Source of the DNA: Frateuria_A sp051900535
GTDB lineage: Bacteria; Pseudomonadota; Gammaproteobacteria; Xanthomonadales; Rhodanobacteraceae
Assembly (NCBI RefSeq): GCF_051900535.1
Contig: NZ_JBHZGI010000006.1
Span: 171,344 to 235,343, forward strand
Reading direction: 5' to 3'
DNA: 64,000 nucleotides
Shown here: positions 36,871 through 45,224 of the stretch, piece by piece
How positions within the stretch are numbered: the first letter of the stretch is position 1
How the letters are laid out: every line of letters begins with the position of its first letter
Notes under the pieces: generated by a model
The model's database searches: none
Told to the model about the DNA's origin: nothing
What the model saw: only the letters and a program-made list of their open reading frames with translations
Program-made: the position numbers and the translations under genes

Positions 36871-38775
36871 TCACTGCCCGAGCAGGCCGTCGATGATCCG
36901 CTGGGCCAGTTCGTCCACCGAAGCGCCCATCGTGTCCAGATGCATCTCCGGGTTCTCCGGACGCTCGTAGGGCGAGTCGATGCCGGTGAAGTTGCGGATC
37001 TGTCCGGCCTTCGCCTTGGCATACAGGCCTTTGGGGTCGCGTTGCGCGCACACTTCGAGCGGCGTGTCGACGAACACCTCGCGGAATTCGCCGTTCTCGA
37101 ACAGGCTGCGCGCCATGCCACGCTCGCTGCGGAACGGACTGATGAACGACACCATCACGATCAGGCCCGCGTCGACCATCAGCTTGGACACCTCCGCCAC
37201 GCGGCGGATGTTCTCCACGCGATCCTCGTCGGTGAAGCCGAGATCGCGGTTCAGGCCATGGCGCACGTTGTCGCCATCGAGCATGTACGTGTGATAGCCC
37301 ATCGCGTGCAAGCGCTTCTCCACCACGTTGGCGATGGTCGACTTGCCCGAACCGGACAGGCCGGTGAACCACAGGCAGGCCGGCAGCTGGCCCTTGATGC
37401 GGGCGCGCGCCGTACGATCGACGTCCGTGTGCTGCCAGTGGATGTTGTCCGCGCGGCGCAACGCGAAGTTGAGCGTGCCGGCGGCCACGGTGGCGTTGGT
37501 CTGGCGGTCGATGAGGATGAACGCGCCGAGCTCGCGGCAGTCCTCGTAGGACTCGAACGCGATCGCGTGGTCGAGACCGAGGTTGCAGTAACCGACTTCG
37601 TTGAGTTCCAGGCGCTTGGCCGGACGCTTCTCCTGCGTGTTCACGTCGACGCGGTGCTTGATCTCGGTGACCTGCGCCGTGACCATGCGCGCGCCGATCT
37701 TCATCCAGTACGGGCGCCCGGGAAGCAGCGCGGCGCTGTCCATCCACAGCAGGTGCGCGGCGAACTGGTCGGCCACCTGCGGCGGCGAGGAGGTGGCCGC
37801 GATCACGTCGCCGCGGCTGATGTCACGCTCGTCCTCGAGCTGGATGGCGACCGCATCGCCGGCGACCGCGCGCGGCAGGTCGCCGTCGGCGGTGACCAGG
37901 CGCGCCACGCGCGAGCGGACGCCGCTGGGCAGCGCGACCACTTCGTCGCCCGGCGCGATGGAGCCGGCCACCACCTGGCCCGCGTAACCGCGGAAGTTCT
38001 GGTTGGGGCGGCACACCCACTGCACCGGCATCCGGAAACCGAGCTTGCTGGCGACGCGCTCGACCTGCACCGTCTCCAGGTGCTCGAGCAGGCTGGGGCC
38101 GTTGTACCAGCCCATCACCTGCGAGCGGCTGGAGACGTTCTCGCCCGCCAGCGCCGACAGCGGGATCGCGGTGACGTTCTCGATACCCATCTGCGCCGCG
38201 ACCAGGCGGTAGTCGCTCTCGATGCGCTTGAAGGTGCTCTGCGCGTAGTCGACCAGGTCCATCTTGTTGACCGCCAGCAGCACGTTGCGGATGCCGAGCA
38301 GGCTGCAGATGTAGGTATGGCGGCGGGTCTGGGTCATCAGCCCCTTGCGCGCGTCGACCAGCACCACGGCAAGGTCCGCGGTGGAGGCGCCGGTGGCCAT
38401 GTTGCGCGTGTACTGCTCATGCCCGGGGCAGTCCGCGACGATGAACTTGCGCTTGTCGGTGCTGAAGAAGCGGTAGGCCACGTCGATCGTGATGCCCTGC
38501 TCGCGCTCGGCGGACAGGCCATCGACCAGCAGCGCGAAATCCAGTTCGCCGTTCTGCGTGCCATGGCGCAGGCTGTCGCCCTCGAGCGCGGCCAGCTGGT
38601 CGTCGAACAGCAGCTTGGTGTCGTACAGCAGGCGACCAAGCAGGGTGCTCTTGCCGTCGTCCACGCTGCCGCAGGTGATGAAACGCAGCAGGCTCTTGGT
38701 CTCGTGCCGCTGCAGGTAATCGTTGATCGCGGTGACGGCGTTGTCCGGCTGGCTGTCGGTGATTTGCAGATCCAT
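36871..38775 (-). CDS. cysNC: Bifunctional sulfate adenylyltransferase large subunit / APS kinase
   Basis: Makes PAPS: the GTPase half drives APS formation with CysD, and the kinase half phosphorylates APS. In the 634-residue fusion the CysN GTPase has GSVDDGKSTLLGRLL (near residue 36), DCPGHEQYTRNM and NKMDLVDY. Two beta-barrel domains follow. The APS kinase begins about residue 440 with LWFTGLSGSGKSTIANVV (near 470), DGDNVRHGLNRDLGF and ISPFRSERGMAR. It starts inside the cysD stop (38775). No cysH, cysI or cysJ is nearby, so the product may feed sulfation rather than assimilation. Confidence 0.96.
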   Translation of the reverse strand: MDLQITDSQPDNAVTAINDYLQRHETKSLLRFITCGSVDDGKSTLLGRLLYDTKLLFDDQLAALEGDSLRHGTQNGELDFALLVDGLSAEREQGITIDVAYRFFSTDKRKFIVADCPGHEQYTRNMATGASTADLAVVLVDARKGLMTQTRRHTYICSLLGIRNVLLAVNKMDLVDYAQSTFKRIESDYRLVAAQMGIENVTAIPLSALAGENVSSRSQVMGWYNGPSLLEHLETVQVERVASKLGFRMPVQWVCRPNQNFRGYAGQVVAGSIAPGDEVVALPSGVRSRVARLVTADGDLPRAVAGDAVAIQLEDERDISRGDVIAATSSPPQVADQFAAHLLWMDSAALLPGRPYWMKIGARMVTAQVTEIKHRVDVNTQEKRPAKRLELNEVGYCNLGLDHAIAFESYEDCRELGAFILIDRQTNATVAAGTLNFALRRADNIHWQHTDVDRTARARIKGQLPACLWFTGLSGSGKSTIANVVEKRLHAMGYHTYMLDGDNVRHGLNRDLGFTDEDRVENIRRVAEVSKLMVDAGLIVMVSFISPFRSERGMARSLFENGEFREVFVDTPLEVCAQRDPKGLYAKAKAGQIRNFTGIDSPYERPENPEMHLDTMGASVDELAQRIIDGLLGQ

Positions 38776-39752
38776 CAGAAATACCCTTCCTGCTTCTTCT
38801 TTTCCATGGAGGCCGAGGCGTCCTGGTCGATGATGCGACCCTGGCGTTCGGACGTACGCGCGATGAGCATTTCCTGGATCACCGCCGGCAGCGTGTCGGC
38901 GTCGGACTCGATCGCCGCGGTGAGCGGGTAGCAGCCGAGCGTGCGGAAGCGCACCTTGCGCATCTGCGGCACTTCGCCCGGCTCCAGCGGCATGCGGTCG
39001 TCGTCGACCATGATCAGCTGGCCGTCGCGCTCGACGATCGGGCGCTCCTTGGCCAGGTACAGCGAGGGCACCTCGATGTTCTCGCGGTAGATGTAGAGCC
39101 AGATGTCCAGCTCCGTCCAGTTCGACAGCGGGAACACGCGCACGCTCTCGCCCTTGTGGATGCGCGTGTTGTAGAGGCTCCAAAGTTCCGGACGCTGGCT
39201 CTTCGGGTCCCAGCGGTGCTGCGCGTTGCGGAAGGAGAACACGCGCTCCTTGGCGCGGGATTTCTCCTCGTCGCGGCGCGCGCCGCCGATGGCCGCGTCG
39301 AACTTGTACTTGTCCAGCGCCTGCTTCAGCGCCTGGGTCTTCATGATGTCGGTGTGCACGCTGGCGCCGTGGCTGAACGGGTTCACGCCCTGCGCCACGC
39401 CTTCCTGGTTGGTGTGCACGATCAGCCGGCAACCGGTTTCCTTCGCGCGGCGGTCGCGGAAGGCGATCATCTCGCGGAACTTCCAGGTGGTGTCCACGTG
39501 CATCATCGGGATCGGCGGCGGCGCCGGGTAGAACGCCTTCTGCAGCAGGTGCAGCAGTACCGACGAATCCTTGCCGACCGAGTAGAGCATCACCGGGTTG
39601 GCGAACTCGGCAGCCACCTCGCGCATGATGTGGATCGCTTCGGCCTCCAGTCGCTTCAAGTGCGATGAAGCGGCAAGGCGCTGGAGGTCGTTGTCCGGCG
39701 CCTGTTCGGGGCGCGGGAGGGCGTGGTCTTGGGGCGTGGCGGCCAGGGTCAT
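38775..39752 (-). CDS. cysD: Sulfate adenylyltransferase small subunit
   Basis: ATP pyrophosphatase-type subunit that joins sulfate to AMP as APS, in complex with CysN. The 325-residue protein has the PP-loop LYSVGKDSSVLLHLLQKAFY near residue 55, HVDTTWKFREMIAFRD and the GGARRDEEKSRAKER signature. It ends MEKKKQEGYF, typical for CysD. The ATG at 39752 is chosen by alignment with family starts. It is coupled to cysNC by a one-base stop/start overlap. Both sit inside the polysaccharide locus, next to five sulfotransferase-like genes. Confidence 0.96.
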   Translation of the reverse strand: MTLAATPQDHALPRPEQAPDNDLQRLAASSHLKRLEAEAIHIMREVAAEFANPVMLYSVGKDSSVLLHLLQKAFYPAPPPIPMMHVDTTWKFREMIAFRDRRAKETGCRLIVHTNQEGVAQGVNPFSHGASVHTDIMKTQALKQALDKYKFDAAIGGARRDEEKSRAKERVFSFRNAQHRWDPKSQRPELWSLYNTRIHKGESVRVFPLSNWTELDIWLYIYRENIEVPSLYLAKERPIVERDGQLIMVDDDRMPLEPGEVPQMRKVRFRTLGCYPLTAAIESDADTLPAVIQEMLIARTSERQGRIIDQDASASMEKKKQEGYF

Positions 39753-40092
39753 GGGCAGTCCTGTTGCGGGGAGGCGCCAAGAAGGCAACCGTGACGTTGC
39801 ATCTTGGGCAAGCGTTTGTGAAAGAAATCGGTAGCTATGCGTTATGCGATTCCGGAACAAGGACCCGTCAGGGGAGTGCCTTCCTCCAGGCCGGGACGGC
39901 TCCGCTTCACCGCCGGCACACGCCTTGTGAACGAATACCGGCGGACTGGGCAATTCTTTCAACGGCGGCGTCGATGTGCTGTCAGCACCGCGTGCTCGAT
40001 AGATGAAACGGCGGTGGCGGAACGTCCAATGACAAGGTCTGGCGCACCGCACGCATTTGGTTGTCTGGATGACCGATGCGTGAACGCAGCCG
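39753..40092 (-). promoter_or_regulatory. cysD upstream region (340 bases, no gene)
   Basis: The stretch must carry the cysD promoter on the minus strand. Two copies of TATGCG (39836-39841 and 39843-39848, seven-base period; read CGCATA on the minus strand) lie about 90 bases before the start, beside the least GC-rich part. They could be part of a -10 or a CysB-type site. I cannot fix the promoter. Confidence 0.3.
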
Positions 40093-40947
40093 CTAGACCG
40101 GCGCGGTCGCGCGCCGATCGCATGCCCCGGCCCCCGGCGCGAGGTAGCCGAATTTCTCAACGATCAGCTTTTCGCGCTCTGCGACGAGCCGCTCGGCCGC
40201 CGCGTCGTAGTAGTACTGCGCGCCGTGCTTCTTGGAAGACGCATTGGTCTTCGGGCGCTGCCGGATTTCCTCCACCGTCGCCGGCGGCACGGCGATGTTG
40301 GCGCGCGCAAGGGCGTCGAGCAGGTCCGATTCCAGCCGCTCGTTGCGGACGAAGCAGTCGATGAAGCAATCCCTGCTCTCGTGCGCGGCCAGCTGCTCCG
40401 GCGTGGCGACGGACATCAACGCGCCCAGCCCGCCTTCCCGGCAGGTGAACAGCTTCATGTAGCGCCAGGTCAGCAGGCCGGCAACGCGGCTGGCCGGCCA
40501 CTTCCAGTAGCCCTCGCCGACGTCGGGCCAGTAGGTCGGATCGTGCAGCATGTGCAGCCACTGCCGGAACGCCCCCGGGTCGTTGGCATCGCGATAGGTA
40601 CGCCGCCACTCGTGGGCGTGCCGGTTGGGACGGCTCTGCAGGAACTCGGCCAGCGTCTGCATCGGGTGCTTCTTCCAGCCACGGCCGCGACCGCGCCAGC
40701 CCTCGGTGGTGACGTTGAAATAGACCGTGCCCTTGCCGTCGCAACCGTAGGCCCAGTGCGAGACGTACCAGTCCCACGGGTTCCGGATCGAGCCGAGGAA
40801 GAACCGGTCGCCGGTGAACAGGTGCGATCCGGCCTGGTTGTGCTTGTCGATGAGCTCGCCGCCGACGATCTCCTTGAGCAGCTTGCGGATGTGCGTGCAT
40901 CCGGTCTTCTGCAACTCCACGAAAACGACCCTGTCGGAAACAAACAT
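40093..40947 (-). CDS. Sulfotransferase-like protein, divergent copy A
   Basis: A 284-residue cytoplasmic protein with a P-loop-like start, MFVSDRVVFVELQKTGCTHI, in which KTGCTHI (14-20) matches the 5'-phosphosulfate loop of PAPS-dependent sulfotransferases. FFLGSIRNPWDWYVSHWAY matches the 3'-phosphate loop (R-x-P-x-D-x-x-V-S). The end is EKFGYLAPG. The start is chosen at MFVSDR because the divergent paralogue at 41270 begins in the same way. The pair is about 55-60% identical by eye. Transfer of sulfate to a sugar of the polysaccharide is inferred from context. Confidence 0.8.
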   Translation of the reverse strand: MFVSDRVVFVELQKTGCTHIRKLLKEIVGGELIDKHNQAGSHLFTGDRFFLGSIRNPWDWYVSHWAYGCDGKGTVYFNVTTEGWRGRGRGWKKHPMQTLAEFLQSRPNRHAHEWRRTYRDANDPGAFRQWLHMLHDPTYWPDVGEGYWKWPASRVAGLLTWRYMKLFTCREGGLGALMSVATPEQLAAHESRDCFIDCFVRNERLESDLLDALARANIAVPPATVEEIRQRPKTNASSKKHGAQYYYDAAAERLVAEREKLIVEKFGYLAPGAGACDRRATAPV

Positions 40948-41034
40948 AGCGGCTCCATCGGTGGTTGTTGCCCGCAGGCGGTGGCATCCGTGCATGCGGT
41001 CGGCGCGGGGCACCCGTCGGCGCCACGAAACGCC

Positions 41035-41070
41035 GGGACGTTGCCATCGCGTTTGTCGTAGGCGGGTGAA
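41035..41070 (-). promoter_or_regulatory. 36-bp shared upstream element, copy 1
   Basis: On the minus strand: TTCACCC, two bases, CTACGAC, six bases, GATGGCAACGTCCC. It lies 87 bases before the start of sulfotransferase A and points towards it. The divergent region 40948-41269 contains no gene. Confidence 0.7.
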
Positions 41071-41106
41071 TCGGCGGTCGCCGCGCGGCGCAAGCGAGGT
41101 CAGCAG

Positions 41107-41142
41107 TTCACCCCTCTACGACAGTCCGGATGGCAACGTCCC
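41107..41142 (+). promoter_or_regulatory. 36-bp shared upstream element, copy 2
   Basis: TTCACCC, two bases, CTACGAC, six bases, GATGGCAACGTCCC: identical to copy 1 outside the eight spacer bases. It lies 127 bases before the start of sulfotransferase B, in the same orientation relative to its gene. Confidence 0.7.
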
Positions 41143-41269
41143 ACCTGCGGTGATCGCCCCCTGCGGACGCCACACGCTGTCGGCCTCGATGCCTGCCCGC
41201 GCCACGGCGCGGGCGCGCGCGGGTCGGTCGGCTGGCGTGGCGCGTCGGCTCAAGAAACCTGGAGTCCCT

Positions 41270-42133
41270 ATGTTCGTTTCCGACAGGATCGTCTTTCTCG
41301 AACTGCAGAAGACCGGATGCACGCACATCCGCAACCTGCTCAAGGAGATCGTCGGTGGCCGCCTGGTCATGCGGCACAACCAGGCGCCCGCGGACCTGTT
41401 CGCCGGCGACCGGTTCTTCCTCGGTTCGGTGCGCGATCCCTGGGACTGGCACGTCTCGCTCTGGGCCTACTGCTGCGACGGGCGGGGCGACCTTTACAGC
41501 AACCTGAGCACGCCCGGCATCCGGTGGCGCGACCACGGCTGGAAGCGGGACTTCTTCTCCGTGCTGCGCCTGGTCATGGGCATGCGACCGAACTGGCATG
41601 CGAAGGAGTGGAAGCGCACCTTCCGCGACGTCAACGACCCGGCCGCCTTCCGCGAGTGGGTGCACATGCTCCACGACCCGGGCTATTGGCGCGACATCGG
41701 CGAGGGCTACTGGAGCTGTCCGCTGAACCGCTTCGCGGGCTTGCTGACCTACCGCTACATGCGCCTGTTCACCTGCCGCAAGAACCAGTTCGGCACGCTC
41801 AGGACCGTCACCACGCCGAAGCAGTTGATCGAGCACGAGCGGCAACACTGCTTCGTCGATCGCTTCATCAGGAACGAGCACCTGGAGACCGACCTGCTGG
41901 AGGCGCTGCGGGCCGCGAACGTCGAGGTACCGAAGCAAAAGGCTGCCGAACTGATGGAACGGCCCAAGACCAACACCTCTTCCAAAAAGCGCGGCCCGGC
42001 CTACTACTACGACGCGGAGACGGAAAAGCTTGTCGGCGACCGCGACCGGTTCATCGTGGAGAAGTTCGGGTACCTCGCGCCGAGCGCCCGGGCTGCCTGC
42101 GACCAGGCGCAACGGGCGCGGCAGCCGATCTGA
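41270..42133 (+). CDS. Sulfotransferase-like protein, divergent copy B
   Basis: A 287-residue paralogue of the protein encoded at 40093-40947. It shows the same MFVSDRIVFLELQKTGCTHI start with the 5'-phosphosulfate loop, FFLGSVRDPWDWHVSLWAYCC as the 3'-phosphate loop, a Trp-rich centre (WHAKEWKRTFRDVNDPAAFREW) and EKFGYLAPS near the end. The ATG at 41270 follows GGAG at six bases. Upstream it has the 36-bp element in the same relative position as its twin. Different central residues suggest different acceptor sugars, which is inference. Confidence 0.8.
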   Translation: MFVSDRIVFLELQKTGCTHIRNLLKEIVGGRLVMRHNQAPADLFAGDRFFLGSVRDPWDWHVSLWAYCCDGRGDLYSNLSTPGIRWRDHGWKRDFFSVLRLVMGMRPNWHAKEWKRTFRDVNDPAAFREWVHMLHDPGYWRDIGEGYWSCPLNRFAGLLTYRYMRLFTCRKNQFGTLRTVTTPKQLIEHERQHCFVDRFIRNEHLETDLLEALRAANVEVPKQKAAELMERPKTNTSSKKRGPAYYYDAETEKLVGDRDRFIVEKFGYLAPSARAACDQAQRARQPI

Positions 42134-42419
42134 ATCCTGCGGCCGGTCACGCCACCCGGCCGCCGCCCTCGAAACGCGGTGTTTTTCGCATGCGTCCACG
42201 AACACACGATGCAGCTACCGGAACGCAACGCGTCGTCGCACTGGAGGCACTCACCGGCAGGCATGCGCCGTGATGACGAATCCGGGACCTTGAAGTAGAG
42301 TCGCCCCGCTGCCTTCGGGCGGTGGTGGGAGCCCGACCAGGCGCGTCATGGATTGCACGAAACCAGCCTTGCGTACCTTCCATGGACGTGTTGCCGGAAG
42401 GACAGGAAGAGAGAGCGTC

Positions 42420-43313
42420 ATGAAGATCCTCGCGCCCAAGAAGGCCATCAAGCGCCTGTTCAATTCGCTCCCCGACGCTGGGTTCTACCAGTACAAGTCG
42501 CTGCAGGTGCACGGCCGGTTCTGCAACTTCCGCAACCCGAAGCGCTTCTCCGAAAAGATCTTCTACCGGATGCGCTATCCGGAACCGGTGTTCACCATGC
42601 TGGCGGACAAGGTCGCGGCCAGGGACTACGTCGCCCGGACGATCGGCTCGGATTACGTGGTGCCGGCCTATCTTTCCTGCGACGCGGTCACGCCCGAGAC
42701 CTTCGATGCCTTGCCCCAGGCATTCGTGATGAAGACGAGCAACGGCTTCGGACAGGTGAAGATCATCCGCGACAAGCACCAGGAAGACCTGGCGCAGCTG
42801 GCCGCTTTGGCCAACGGCTGGCTCGCCGACGGCGCAGCCTCGCGCAGCCGCGAAAAGCACTACCTGTCGATCCCGCCGAAGATCCTTTTCGAGAAGGCGC
42901 TGCTGGACGGCGACGACGCGCCCGACGACTACAAGTTCAACGTGTTCAACGCGTCGGGGCAGGAGCCGTTCGTTTTCATCCAGCACATGCACGGCCGCTT
43001 CCGCGACCTCGAGCAGCAGCTGTACCTGGAGGACTGGTCGCCGGCGCCCTTCCAGATGGATCTTCCGCTGCTGCGGCCGAGCACCGGCACGACCGAGAAA
43101 CCCCAGGCGCTGCCCGAGATGCTGGCGCTGGCGAAAAAGCTCGCGCAGCCGTTCGGCTACCTGCGCGTGGATTTCTATGTGCACCAGGGCAAGGTGTACG
43201 TCGGCGAGCTGACGGTCACGCCGGGCGCCGGAACCTACGTGTTCACCCCGAAGGACTGGGACCGGTCGCTGGGGGAACGGTTCGGCTGGCCGGAGCATCT
43301 GGCGCAAGCCTGA
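42420..43313 (+). CDS. TupA-like ATP-grasp protein (copy 2)
   Basis: A 297-residue paralogue of the protein at 35574-36536. The blocks RFSEKIFYRMRYPEPVF, LADKVAARDYVARTIGSDYVVPAYL, FVMKTSNGFGQVKII, DYKFNVFN, FIQHMHGRFRDLEQQLYLEDWSPAPFQ and YLRVDFYVHQGKVYVGELTVTPGAG align through the whole length. The ATG at 42420 follows AGGAAGAGAG. The protein has no signal or membrane segment. Family knowledge suggests an amide-bond ligase or a related glycan-modifying step. It ends at a strong hairpin shared with the convergent sulfotransferase gene. Confidence 0.85.
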   Translation: MKILAPKKAIKRLFNSLPDAGFYQYKSLQVHGRFCNFRNPKRFSEKIFYRMRYPEPVFTMLADKVAARDYVARTIGSDYVVPAYLSCDAVTPETFDALPQAFVMKTSNGFGQVKIIRDKHQEDLAQLAALANGWLADGAASRSREKHYLSIPPKILFEKALLDGDDAPDDYKFNVFNASGQEPFVFIQHMHGRFRDLEQQLYLEDWSPAPFQMDLPLLRPSTGTTEKPQALPEMLALAKKLAQPFGYLRVDFYVHQGKVYVGELTVTPGAGTYVFTPKDWDRSLGERFGWPEHLAQA

Positions 43314-43364
43314 CGCCGTCGCCCGCGCGGCCGCGCGGGTGCCGCAGATGGCCTGACCCAGCAA

Positions 43365-43396
43365 AGGCAAAACGCCCCACCGGGGCGTTTTGCCTG
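43365..43396. terminator. Bidirectional terminator between convergent genes
   Basis: A 14-base stem AGGCAAAACGCCCC / GGGGCGTTTTGCCT with a four-base loop lies between the TupA-like gene and the convergent sulfotransferase gene. Confidence 0.85.
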
Positions 43397-43466
43397 TCTG
43401 CGGCGCGACCTGGATCGACACGGCTTCCAGCCGCCGCGCGGCCCTGCCGCGCGCGACGGATGAGGG

Positions 43467-44078
43467 TCAGGCGAGGTGCACGCCCATGTGCGCGAGTTGC
43501 GCCTTGCCCTTCTTCAGGAGCTTCGCGACCAGGGCGCGATCGCCGGCCTTGTTGGCGTGCGGGAACGCGATGGCGGGGATGGGCTTGCCCAGGAACGGGG
43601 CCAGCTTTTCCCAACCGTCACCCTTGGCCAGCTCCATCACCAGCAGGTCGTCCGGACGATCGCGGAAGTATTCCAGCACCTCGCGGTTGTGCGTCTCGTA
43701 GCGGCGGACGTAGACCTCCTCGTTGCCCTGCGGGCAGCCGTGGGTGTCGCCGTAGATCCACTTGCGCATCGCCGTCTCGCGCTCGCCGAAATGCTTGAGC
43801 TGGCTGCGCATCCACGACTCGGTGCTGCGCACGGTCAGCACGAACTTGCTGCCCGGGTAGCGCGCGTCCAGCTCCTTGTAGAGGATCGGCCAGGGGTTGT
43901 CCTGGAACGCGTCGTACTTCTCGACCAGTTCCCAGGCCATCGGACGCACCCGGTTGGCGATGTCCGGATCCCTCACCCCGTTCGGCCCGGTCACCCGGTA
44001 GCCAAGCACTTGCAGCGCCTCGGCGAGACTGGTGGTACCGGTCTTGTGGAAACCGATGCAGAAAACTTTGGCCGTCAC
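43467..44078 (-). CDS. Small sulfotransferase family protein
   Basis: A 203-residue protein. MTAKVFCIGFHKTGTTSLAEAL has the PAPS 5'-phosphosulfate loop KTGTTS (12-17). FVLTVRSTESWMRSQLKHF is the probable 3'-phosphate loop. The pattern GYRVTGPNG, ELVEKYDAFQDNPWPILYKELDARYPGSKFVLT and DLLVMELAKGDGWEKLAPFLG is that of the Sulfotransfer_4-type family, found in polysaccharide loci. No signal peptide. It has the third copy of the 36-bp element 171 bases upstream, which links its control to the divergent sulfotransferase pair. The acceptor is unknown. Confidence 0.85.
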   Translation of the reverse strand: MTAKVFCIGFHKTGTTSLAEALQVLGYRVTGPNGVRDPDIANRVRPMAWELVEKYDAFQDNPWPILYKELDARYPGSKFVLTVRSTESWMRSQLKHFGERETAMRKWIYGDTHGCPQGNEEVYVRRYETHNREVLEYFRDRPDDLLVMELAKGDGWEKLAPFLGKPIPAIAFPHANKAGDRALVAKLLKKGKAQLAHMGVHLA

Positions 44079-44249
44079 CTTGGGATCCTCCTTGTGTGCG
44101 GTACCGGGTACGCGCGTTGTTATGTGCGACGGCTACGCGTCATGCACGTCGTTGCGGGTGTTCGGGTGTCCCGGCCGCCTTCGCAACGGATGCGAGGATG
44201 CCGGCACTCCCAATGGGTTGCAGTTGCCTGGTCTTCGGCCGCAACGCTG

Positions 44250-44285
44250 CAGACGTTGCCATCCGTGCCGTCGCAACCGGGTGAA
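44250..44285 (-). promoter_or_regulatory. 36-bp shared upstream element, copy 3
   Basis: On the minus strand: TTCACCC, two bases, TTGCGAC, six bases, GATGGCAACGTCTG. The spacing matches copies 1 and 2 exactly. It points to the sulfotransferase gene ending at 43467. Confidence 0.65.
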
Positions 44286-44329
44286 TGGTCGGGCTCCCTG
44301 GTGACGCCCGGATGCCCGGCCGGCTTCGG

Positions 44330-45172
44330 TCAGGCGTAGCCGAACTTCGCCATGTGCTCGCCGCAGGTGCGCTCGATGATCGACAGGTTCCGCTTGCCGA
44401 AGAATGCCTCGGTGGAAAGGGAGCGGTAGCCGTGGTGGGCCGGCCGCCGGGCCAGCCTTTTGCTGACATCGGCCCGGAGCTCGAGGCCGAGCAGGTCGGC
44501 CAGGTCCGCGATGAAGGCCGCCCGGTCTTCGAGGAAATCCTCGTAGCGCACCAGATGCACCGGCGTGCCCGCGGCGAAGTACGCGTCGACCCCGCGGGTC
44601 CAGCGCTGCGCCAGGCGGCCGATGTAGTTCGCGCGCCCGTCCAGGCCGAGCCCGCGACCGTCAAGGATCGCGCGCCAGCCGCCTTCGCGGGCGAGCGTGC
44701 GTTTCTCGGCCGGGCCCAGGTGCTCGAGGTCGCCGCGCATGTGCAGCCGGTCGAGGATGCTGCGGATGTTCTCCCGCGGATCGCGCACGATGAACACCTG
44801 CGGCGACTCCGGGAACACCTGCTGCAGCTCCCGGTAGAGGAAGGCGAAGTCGGGATCCTTCACGATCTGCGCGGAGAAGTAGGCCGGGTACTTGCGCACG
44901 AAGGCATCCAGCCGCAGGTTTCCCTCCAGCACGTCCGGCAGCAGGAAGCCGTCGCCGTCGCTGCGCAGCACGCGCCAGAATGGATCGTTGCTGAGCGAAA
45001 GGCCGGTCGCCTCGGCCAGCAGCGCCGCGATGGCGGTGGTGCCCGACTTGGGGCTTCCGCCGAAGATGACGGGACTGGGGAAAACCGCCGCGGTGCGGTG
45101 GCGGCAGTAGCGGACGAGGTCCGCCCCTGCCTGACGCAACGGTCGCGACACGCGAAGCCATGTTCCCTGCAT
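44330..45172 (-). CDS. Sulfotransferase domain protein
   Basis: A 280-residue PAPS-dependent sulfotransferase. The 5'-phosphosulfate loop is FGGSPKSGTTAIAALLAEA (KSGTT at 42-46). The 3'-phosphate loop is VFIVRDPRENIRSILDR (R130 to S138). FLLPDVLEGNLRLDAFVRKYP and LVRYEDFLEDRAAFIADLADLLGLE are typical sulfotransferase helices. A basic N-terminus without a membrane helix suggests a cytoplasmic location. It is 52 bases downstream of the flippase gene on the same strand, so they may share a transcript. Sulfation of a lipid-linked sugar is inferred. Confidence 0.88.
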   Translation of the reverse strand: MQGTWLRVSRPLRQAGADLVRYCRHRTAAVFPSPVIFGGSPKSGTTAIAALLAEATGLSLSNDPFWRVLRSDGDGFLLPDVLEGNLRLDAFVRKYPAYFSAQIVKDPDFAFLYRELQQVFPESPQVFIVRDPRENIRSILDRLHMRGDLEHLGPAEKRTLAREGGWRAILDGRGLGLDGRANYIGRLAQRWTRGVDAYFAAGTPVHLVRYEDFLEDRAAFIADLADLLGLELRADVSKRLARRPAHHGYRSLSTEAFFGKRNLSIIERTCGEHMAKFGYA

Positions 45173-45224
45173 GGTGCCCTCCTTGCCCTTGGATCCGGGG
45201 CTCGCGGCATGCCGCGAAACGCCC

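Noticed and set aside
41035..41142. The 36-bp element as a sigma-54 promoter
   Set aside because: TGGCAACG resembles the -24 part, but no TTGC-type -12 element follows at the correct spacing.
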